From Chloroflexota bacterium (GTDB taxonomy: Bacteria > Chloroflexota > Ktedonobacteria > Ktedonobacterales > Ktedonobacteraceae), in NCBI GenBank assembly GCA_005881495.1, contig VBHI01000058.1:8829-36917 (forward strand): a DNA stretch of 28,089 nt, written 5' to 3'. Made by a program: the position numbers and the translations under genes. The notes under the pieces were generated by a model, which saw only the letters and a list, made by a program, of their open reading frames with translations, did not search any database and was not told the DNA's origin. Position 1 is the stretch's first letter; each line of letters begins with the position of its first letter. Positions 16,656-23,700 of this stretch are shown in pieces.

Positions 16656-16684
16656 TTGTCACCCGCGCGTAATATATATATAAT
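16656..16684 (+). promoter_or_regulatory. Promoter of the lipoprotein dioxygenase gene
   Basis: TTGTCA (16656-16661), a 17-base spacer and a consensus TATAAT (16679-16684), 38 bases before the start codon. Confidence 0.75.
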
Positions 16685-16700
16685 ACCTGCAATTGGTCAA
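16671..16700 (-). promoter_or_regulatory. Divergent, overlapping promoter of the hypothetical gene
   Basis: Read on the minus strand: TTGACC (16700-16695), an 18-base spacer and TATATT (16676-16671). It overlaps the plus-strand promoter almost completely, so both cannot be occupied at once. Confidence 0.6.
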
Positions 16701-16722
16701 CGCTAAAAGACAGGAGATCAAG

Positions 16723-17373
16723 ATGCCAGAGCAGCACATATTGTCCAGGAACATCGTCGGTCGGGGCTCGTTTCTCAAGCAATTTCTACTGCTGCTGGGA
16801 GCCCTCCTGCTCGTCGTATCCTGTGCGGGTCCTGTGAGCAATACAGGACCCGCGGTAAATAAGGCAGTATCGCCGCAAACACCGGCATCCATTAGGGCCT
16901 GTGGTGGGACACCGACCCCATTCCAGACAGAAGGGCCCTTTTACAAGTCTGGTTCACCTGAGCGTACTTCTTTACGAGAAGCGGGCCTCGCGGGAACGCC
17001 TCTGACGGTCACCGGCTACGTGTTTTCTACCACATGCCAGCCGATTGCTCATGCCTGGCTGGACTTCTGGCATGCAGATAGCAACGGGAATTACGACAAC
17101 GCTGGTTTCAGGTTGCGTGGTCACCAGTTCACCGATACCCAGGGTCGCTACTCCCTTGAAACCATTGTCCCCGGAGAATACCCTGGTCGAACGCGCCATA
17201 TTCACGTGAAAGTCCAGGCTCCTGGCCAGCCAGCGCTTACCACACAACTTTACTTTCCTGGAGAACCACGTAACGACAGCGACGGCATTTTTTCACCCGA
17301 GCTACTTATGCACGTGCAAAACACACCCAACGGTCAACTGGCAACGTTCAACTTCGTCCTCACTCTTCATTAA
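16723..17373 (+). CDS. Lipoprotein intradiol ring-cleavage dioxygenase family protein
   Basis: A 216-residue protein. The ATG at 16723 has AGGAGA upstream. A signal peptide ends in the lipobox VVSC (Cys34), so the protein should be lipid-anchored outside the membrane. The fold follows catechol/protocatechuate dioxygenases: EGPFYK (70-75), WHADSNGNYDN (116-126), and PGEYPGRTRHIHVKV with Y153, H159 and H161. With Y124 these form the expected non-haem Fe(III) Tyr2-His2 site. Known members cleave catechols between the hydroxyls. Extracytoplasmic homologues exist and their substrates are mostly unknown. At 216 residues it is one compact catalytic domain after a short linker. It is followed 128 bp later by a secreted phosphoesterase with its own promoter. 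Confidence 0.9.
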   Translation: MPEQHILSRNIVGRGSFLKQFLLLLGALLLVVSCAGPVSNTGPAVNKAVSPQTPASIRACGGTPTPFQTEGPFYKSGSPERTSLREAGLAGTPLTVTGYVFSTTCQPIAHAWLDFWHADSNGNYDNAGFRLRGHQFTDTQGRYSLETIVPGEYPGRTRHIHVKVQAPGQPALTTQLYFPGEPRNDSDGIFSPELLMHVQNTPNGQLATFNFVLTLH

Positions 17374-17416
17374 GCAGAACAATAAGGCATCCTCAAAGGC
17401 GATCTACACTCAACTA

Positions 17417-17471
17417 TTAACGAGCATTTAGCTTTCTTTTAACAATTTATTTAACAAATAGATGCTACACT
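17417..17471 (+). promoter_or_regulatory. Pho-box-like direct repeats with -10 box upstream of the phosphoesterase
   Basis: Four TTAACA-like hexamers occur on one face: TTAACG (17417), TTAGCT (17428), TTAACA (17439) and TTAACA (17451), with steps of 11, 11 and 12 bases. A -10-like TACACT (17466-17471) starts nine bases after the last repeat, and no -35 box is needed. The layout matches the PhoP-activated promoters of Bacillus, where such hexamers recur every 11 bp. Phosphate control is inferred from this and from the phosphoesterase downstream. Confidence 0.5.
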
Positions 17472-17501
17472 TCCGATGATAGGGAAACTCCCTGACCATA
17501 G

Positions 17502-19043
17502 ATGAAAGGATATGTTACTTTTATGAAGTTTTTCTTGAAAGGGATAGTCGTACTGGCTCTGGGAGTCGTACTGGTGGGCACAATATCTGCAGCCCCGGCA
17601 ACAGCGAATTGGCAGGTAAATAGTCGTGGTCATACTACTACTACCACTCCCATCACACATCTTGTCGTTATTTTCGACGAGAACGTTTCGTTTGACCACT
17701 ATTTCGGTATCTACCCCTACGCAAAGAACACGCCGGGCGAGCCTCAATTCAAAGCCTCGCAGGATACTCCATCAGTCAACGGGCTCAACACGGCTCTGCT
17801 GACGGATAATCCCAACTCCGCAAACCCGATAAGGCTTGATCGTTCCCAGGCCTTGACCTGCGATCAAAATCACAGCTACTTGAATGAACAGTTGGCTTTC
17901 GACCACGGCCTGATGGATCGTTTTGTTCAGAGCGCCAGCGGAGGCAGTTGCACCGACAAGTCGATTGTGATGGACTACTACGACGGAAACACAGTCACAG
18001 CTCTCTGGAACTACGCCCAGCGCTTTGCGATGAGCGATAATTCCTACGATACCGTCTTCGGACCCTCCACACCAGGAGCGCTCAACCTCGTCTCCGGTCA
18101 GACGCACGGCGCGACACCAGCAGCGATACCAAACGATGTTTCTAACGGCACCATGATCGGCGATGCCCGGCCGGTGTACGACGACTGCTCAGTCGGGGAA
18201 GGTGGTCCGACGGCGGGGATGAGTGGCTCCAACGTAGGCGATCTGCTGAACGCAAAAGGCGTCACATGGGGCTGGTTCCAGAGTGGCTTCAAACCCACTT
18301 CTATGGTGAATGGAGCGGCGGTTTGTGGCTCAACTCACAAGAATATCGGTGGCAACACAGTCACCGACTACATCCCGCACCACGAGCCGTTTCAGTACTA
18401 CCAGTCCACTTCCAATCCACACCACCTGCCGCCCACTTCGATAGCGATGATCGGAAAAACCGACCAGGCCAACCACCAGTATGACTTGTCGAACTTCTGG
18501 GAAGCCGCTACCAATGGAGAAATGCCCGCAGTGAACTTCCTCAAGGCTGCAGCGTACCAGGATGGCCATGCTGGTTACTCTGATCCTCTGGACGAGCAGC
18601 ATTTCCTCGTCGATACAATCAATCGCTTACAGAAACTACCTACCTGGAGTAGCACGGCGGTCATCATCTCCTATGATGACTCGGATGGCTGGTACGACCA
18701 CGTGATGGGTCCCATAATTAGTCAGTCCAATGACCCGGTCTATGATGCCCTCGCCGGTCCAGGCCAGTGTGGTACCATGAAGGCAGGCGCCTATCCGGAC
18801 CGCTGCGGCTATGGCCCCCGCCTTCCATTACTTGCCATCTCACCATTCGCAAAAGGGAACTTCGTGGATCATTCAATCACAGACCAGACCTCGATCCTGC
18901 GCTTCATAGAGGATAACTGGGGCTTGGGGCGTATCGGAAACCAATCATTTGACGTACTTGCCGGCAGCCTGGGCAACATGTTCGATTTCTCTAACCGTAG
19001 CAACTCTGCTCGCCTCTTCCTTGATCCCATGACTGGCAACTGA
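17502..19043 (+). CDS. Secreted phosphoesterase (phospholipase C / acid phosphatase family)
   Basis: A 513-residue protein, or 506 if translation starts at the second ATG (17523), which has AAAGGA upstream at a longish 13-base distance. A signal peptide ends near AAPATA. The mature protein opens with THLVVIFDENVSFDHYFG, the metal-binding motif of the PLC/AcpA phosphoesterase family. It continues with SASGGSCTDKS and AVIISYDDSDGWYDHV, and ends with RLPLLAISPFAKGNFVDH and TSILRFIEDNWGL, also typical of the family. It should hydrolyse phosphate esters or phospholipid head groups outside the cell. The upstream Pho-box-like repeats suggest a role in phosphate scavenging. Confidence 0.9.
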   Translation: MKGYVTFMKFFLKGIVVLALGVVLVGTISAAPATANWQVNSRGHTTTTTPITHLVVIFDENVSFDHYFGIYPYAKNTPGEPQFKASQDTPSVNGLNTALLTDNPNSANPIRLDRSQALTCDQNHSYLNEQLAFDHGLMDRFVQSASGGSCTDKSIVMDYYDGNTVTALWNYAQRFAMSDNSYDTVFGPSTPGALNLVSGQTHGATPAAIPNDVSNGTMIGDARPVYDDCSVGEGGPTAGMSGSNVGDLLNAKGVTWGWFQSGFKPTSMVNGAAVCGSTHKNIGGNTVTDYIPHHEPFQYYQSTSNPHHLPPTSIAMIGKTDQANHQYDLSNFWEAATNGEMPAVNFLKAAAYQDGHAGYSDPLDEQHFLVDTINRLQKLPTWSSTAVIISYDDSDGWYDHVMGPIISQSNDPVYDALAGPGQCGTMKAGAYPDRCGYGPRLPLLAISPFAKGNFVDHSITDQTSILRFIEDNWGLGRIGNQSFDVLAGSLGNMFDFSNRSNSARLFLDPMTGN

Positions 19044-19120
19044 CGCTGTGTGAGAAGGAGCGAGTGAGTACCCGGTTCATTTACGATCCCCTGACGACTT
19101 TCTTAACAACGTTGTATGAA

Positions 19121-19159
19121 TTAAGAGGAGTATCCTTTATGCAAGGATACTCCTCTTAA
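19121..19159. terminator. Perfect 17-bp hairpin, probable bidirectional terminator
   Basis: TTAAGAGGAGTATCCTT (19121-19137) and AAGGATACTCCTCTTAA (19143-19159) are perfect reverse complements around the 5-base loop TATGC. It sits 77 bases after the phosphoesterase stop and before the cmk promoter. No long T-tract follows, so the terminator role is inferred. It could also be an operator. Confidence 0.6.
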
Positions 19160-19195
19160 ACATTTTGAAAGGCCCGATGAGCCACAAAATGCATG

Positions 19196-19204
19196 TGGTA
19201 TAAT
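19196..19204 (+). promoter_or_regulatory. Extended -10 promoter of cmk
   Basis: TGGTATAAT: TG, one base, then a consensus TATAAT at 19199-19204, 39 bases before the cmk start. No good -35 hexamer lies at the right distance, as is common for extended -10 promoters. Confidence 0.6.
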
Positions 19205-19243
19205 CCCAGAAAGTATCGGTGTTGATTGACACTGTGAGGTGAC

Positions 19244-19930
19244 ATGCGGCAACCACGATGTATCGCTATCGACGGGCCTGCTGGATCGGGCAAAAGCACT
19301 ATTGGGGAAGAACTGGCGCGACAACTGGGCTATATCTATATCGACACAGGGGCTATGTATCGAGCGCTGGCGTGGCTGGCACTCAAGAATGGCATCGATA
19401 TTACTGATGGGGCAGCGATGGAGGAACTGGCACGACACGCGGAGATTGCGATAAGCCGACCACTGATCAACGATGGACGCCAGTATACGGTGACCGTGAA
19501 CGGAGAGGATGTGACCTGGGCTATTCGCAGTGCCGACGTGACGAATGCCGTTTCTGTCTCCTCCTCGCATAAGGGCGTTCGTTCGATTATCATAGAGCAG
19601 CAGCGAGCGATGGCGCGGCGCGATGGCGTCGTAATGGTTGGACGCGATATTGGCTCGGTTGTGTTGCCTGACGCGGAATTGAAGATTTTTCTTACGGCCA
19701 GTCTTGAAGAGCGAGCGCGTCGTCGCTATGCTGAACTGGTGGAACGTTCTGGTGGCGCTCATTCTGTATTGCCATCAATGGAAACGGTGCTGGAGGATAT
19801 TCGACGGCGGGATTATATCGATCGTGACAACTTGCGACAGACGGAAGATGCCATCGTTATTACCACGGATCATCTCAGCGTTCCACAAGTACTGGAGGCC
19901 ATCAAGCGACATCTGGAGAGCAAGAAATGA
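19244..19930 (+). CDS. cmk: Cytidylate kinase
   Basis: A 228-residue protein of usual length. It transfers phosphate from ATP to CMP or dCMP in the cytoplasm. The P-loop GPAGSGKST is at 11-19, followed by YIDTGAMYRALAWLAL, which is diagnostic for CMP kinases. The NMP-binding part contains VGRDIGSVVLPDAELKIFLTA, and RRDYIDRDN is near the end. The ATG at 19244 has GAGGTGAC upstream. Its TGA overlaps the ATG of the acyltransferase gene (ATGA), so the two are translationally coupled. Confidence 0.97.
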   Translation: MRQPRCIAIDGPAGSGKSTIGEELARQLGYIYIDTGAMYRALAWLALKNGIDITDGAAMEELARHAEIAISRPLINDGRQYTVTVNGEDVTWAIRSADVTNAVSVSSSHKGVRSIIIEQQRAMARRDGVVMVGRDIGSVVLPDAELKIFLTASLEERARRRYAELVERSGGAHSVLPSMETVLEDIRRRDYIDRDNLRQTEDAIVITTDHLSVPQVLEAIKRHLESKK

Positions 19931-20670
19931 AACAGGAACAGGAAAGCCTCAGCACAGGAACAACGGGCGCAGACAAAGAGGTGCAAGCGGTAAAGCCTAC
20001 CAGGCCGCAGAAGAATTACTACGAACCATATGTTACACCACCAATTTTATATCACGCAGTACGCTGGTTCGCGATTTTTGCCTTTCATATCACGTCGCGT
20101 ATCCGCCTACGCGGGCTGTATAATGTGCCGAGAAGCGGCGCATTTATTGTCGCGTCAAATCATCTTGCGTGGACAGATATTCCGCTTATTCCCATGCATT
20201 TCCATCGTAAAGTGATCTACATGGCAAAGGAAGAATACTTTCACAGCAAGCTTGCCTGGCTGGTGCGTTTCCTGGGGTCATTTCCAGTCAAGCGGGGTGA
20301 GGGCGATCGGCAGGCCCTGCGCACTGCTGAAGAGCAGCTCAAGAAGGGGAATATCCTTGTCATTTTTCCGGAGGGAACACGTAGTCGCACACGTACTATG
20401 GCCAAAGCCCACGCTGGTATGGGGATGATTGCGCTGCGTACGGGTGTGCCTGTTGTGCCGATGGCGATCTGGGGCAGTGAGAATGCGCTGAAGAAGTTGG
20501 GTTGCCGGGTGACCATTTCGTATGGTGAACCGATGGTGCTGAAACCTAAGGGGAAGAAGATTACCCGCGAGGATATTGATGAGGCGACCGATAAGGTGAT
20601 GCGTAAGATAGCGGAGATGTTGCCGCCTGAATATCGGGGTGTCTATGGTTCTCCCTCTGATTCTGTTTGA
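19927..20670 (+). CDS. plsC: 1-acyl-sn-glycerol-3-phosphate acyltransferase family protein
   Basis: A 247-residue protein that should acylate lysophosphatidate at the membrane to make phosphatidate. A polar N-terminal 35 residues precede the acyltransferase domain. Motif I is NHLAWTD (His-x4-Asp), motif II is around KRGEGDRQALR, motif III is FPEGTRSRTRTM and motif IV is VPVVPMAIWG. One hydrophobic segment, YHAVRWFAIFAFHI, may anchor it. The start overlaps the cmk stop by four bases. The cmk-plsC pairing is common in bacteria and ties nucleotide and phospholipid supply. It converges on the helicase gene 34 bp downstream. Confidence 0.93.
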   Translation: MKQEQESLSTGTTGADKEVQAVKPTRPQKNYYEPYVTPPILYHAVRWFAIFAFHITSRIRLRGLYNVPRSGAFIVASNHLAWTDIPLIPMHFHRKVIYMAKEEYFHSKLAWLVRFLGSFPVKRGEGDRQALRTAEEQLKKGNILVIFPEGTRSRTRTMAKAHAGMGMIALRTGVPVVPMAIWGSENALKKLGCRVTISYGEPMVLKPKGKKITREDIDEATDKVMRKIAEMLPPEYRGVYGSPSDSV

Positions 20671-20704
20671 TTGTAGACATGTTCCTCTTTTTCTTGTGTA
20701 TTGT

Positions 20705-23700
20705 TCATGCTGGGCAAATGAGGAAGAAGGGGCAGGTGGGACAGATGAAGGCGTCGGGTTTCGCGGGAAACTCGTTGCGCTCCAGGCCACGGATGCTTTG
20801 CTCTAAGTCATTAAAGAGGCTCTGTTCTTTTTTGGCTGTCAATGTAATGGGGAAGATCTCGCCTGTACTCAAATTATGGAAGTGCAATTCGAGGTTCTGG
20901 CCTCCATGGTGTTGACGGTACGCCTGGGCGTAGAGCAACTCGCGCGTACCGGCTGAGGGCTTTTCCTTGCGTTTGGCAAAACGGGCGCGCACGAAACGGG
21001 CTGGTGTGTCGGTCTGATTGCCCGCAGGGGCTGCTTCTACGCGATCAACCGTCATATGGATGGTTTTGCCTGCTGCCTCTACTGTTAATTCATGGCGTAA
21101 TTTCCAGTTCGTATCGCCGCTTGCCAGCAATTTATCGCGAATCAGAGCGGTAACCTCGTGACCATGCTGCTCATAAATAGCGGCAAAGGGCAAAGCAGGT
21201 CCTCCCATATCTTGCCAATGTTTGGTATAGAGGCTCTGTGCTTCCTCTACAGTTGGTAGGTTATTGGAGGCCGAAAGCTGCTGTTGGAGCGCTTCCAGCG
21301 TTTTTTGTGTCGCTTGCCAGAAGAGTTGGTAGGCGTCCTCCTCGTTGCGAAAACCGTAGATAGTACTGTACAAATACTGGCGTGGGCAACGTTGATAGGC
21401 TTCAATATGCGTCGCTTTTAAGGTAGAAGGTTTCACAGCGTCAAGGAAATTCTGGCTGGGCTGAGATGAGGGCGAGGCTGTAACCGGAAGATCGTCCTCT
21501 TGCTCGTCTATGTCGTATGTCTCTTCGATCATGCCCTGCCAATGCAGGTGTGTAATGCGCTCTGGCGGCAGGCCAGCCAGGAGCGCGTCCAGGTAGGCGG
21601 TGGGCCGGGCTTTTTGCTTGCCATTGCGTTCGCTATAGCTCAAGACCAGTTGGTCACGCGCGCGCGTCACTCCAACGTAGAACAGGCAAGCTTCGCCGCT
21701 CTCATGGGCTGCTTTGCCTTCGCTTTCGGCTGGAAGCATGCCGGCGGGGGCCGGCACAGGATTGGCACGCGCCTGCAAAGGAAAATTGCGCTGGATCAGT
21801 CCGGGCAAGTAGACCACGGGGAACTCCAGTCCCTTACTGGCATGGACAGTCATAGCACGGATGATATCCGGTTCCTCCGCGCCGGTTTCTGTGACTCCTT
21901 GCTGCCTGCTGTCACCTCCATCCTGACCCAGGCGTAACAGGACATGTATGTAATCGAGAAATCCTTTGACTTGTTCCGTCGCTTCGCTCGCCCCTCGATA
22001 AATCGAGGGTTTACTGTAGAGTGCGGATTTATCCAGCACGTGCTCGGCCTGCTCGCCACGTTCCGTCGCTTCCTCTTCGAGTCTCCTGCGCAGGGTCTCT
22101 TGCTGCCGGTCATAGCGCCGGGCAAGTTGTAAAAAAGCCAGGTAATCGGCCAGCAGGGCTGTCTCCTGTGAGTTGTGCGAGTGGTCATTCTCTGGTAGGG
22201 CCAGATCATCGTAGGTACTTGCTGTTATGCGCAGCAGATCACGCATGATGGATGTCTCAATAAAAAGGTATTGCGACAGCAGCGACCAGACATTGGAAGC
22301 GTACAGGCAGAGCGATTGTAAGATGGTTGCCAGCTGCGACAGCGACCGGCGGCCTGCGAAACTCATGGTGTGTGGCGCCACGCCATCGGCAATCAGCCTC
22401 CCTGCTGAACAGTGTTGATCGTGTGCGGCCAGCAAAAGGCCTTCGATATCGCTTTGTGAGAGGGGATGTTCGCGCTGGCGTGCTGCCCGTAGTATGCCCA
22501 TACCGTTTTCGTCAGCGATCAGTAAAAGGATAGAGAGCAGGTCTTTGATGTGCTGCTGGGCCAGAATACCCCTTTTCTCGTGCACGGGTAAGCCCGCCTG
22601 TGCCAATGCTCGCGTAATTTTCCCTGCCCATGCGCGTGTGCGGCAGAGGATCGCCATATCTTTATAGGAGTATCCCTGGGCGTGCTTGTAGCGGATATCC
22701 GCGATCAGGCCCGCGAACTCGTTGGCGTTATCCTCCGCCTGAGCCAGCGTCACGTAGGCTTCGGGATGGGTAAGTCGCGCGGTATGCACGTTCCGATTGG
22801 GGGGAGAATATGTAGACCCTCGATTTATCGAGGGGCGAGCGAAGCGTGGTGAAGCTTCACTGGCGCTTATGCCTGGCTCTGTATCTGTGGAGAAGCTCAG
22901 TTCTAGTTGCTGCCAGCGAAATGATTCAGCCAGGTGTACAATATCCGGGCGAGAACGATAATTGCGACTCAGGGGCAACACCACCGCCTTAGGGAAGTCC
23001 TGCTGGAAGTTGGCGATATTGGCGGGCGAAGCGCCGCGAAAGCGATAAATTGCCTGGTTGGCGTCTCCGACGACCCAGACATTCCGCTTATCGCCAGCTA
23101 GCAAGCGCAAAAGCACGCCGCTCGCCCGGTTGATATCTTGAAATTCGTCGACGAGGATGTGCTGAAAGCGCTGCTGTTGCTGTTCGAGTACCTCTGGGCA
23201 GTCTTGCAGCAGCTGGACTGCCAGCATGATAAGGCCACCGAAGTCGGTATCGCCGCGCCGGAGGAGCGCTTCCTCGTACAGTGTGTAAATGGAGGCGACC
23301 TCCAGCGCTTTCTTTGCACTCAGAATAGCCTCTTCATCAGAGGCAGTTTCCAGCATGCTTTGCGCCAGTTGTCGATACTGTTCGGGTGAAACCAGCTCGT
23401 CTTTGGCGCGCGAGATGGCTTTCAAGATATCTGGGAAATAATAGGCCGGGGACTTCAAGTTGCGATAATGGTAGAGCTGCATTGCTCCCGCCAGTTGGCG
23501 CAGCAGGAAGTAACCCTCGGTGTCATCAATCAGGGCAAAATCTGGCCGCAGACCCACGCGCTCGCCATGGGCACGCAGCATTTCGGCACAGAAGGCATGG
23601 AACGTGCTGACCATGGGTGCCAGGTGCTGATCTTCCTGGTACAGAACCTGTTCCAGAACTTCCTTGCTTCCAGGCTGACCGTAGGTAGAAGCGCTAGCGT

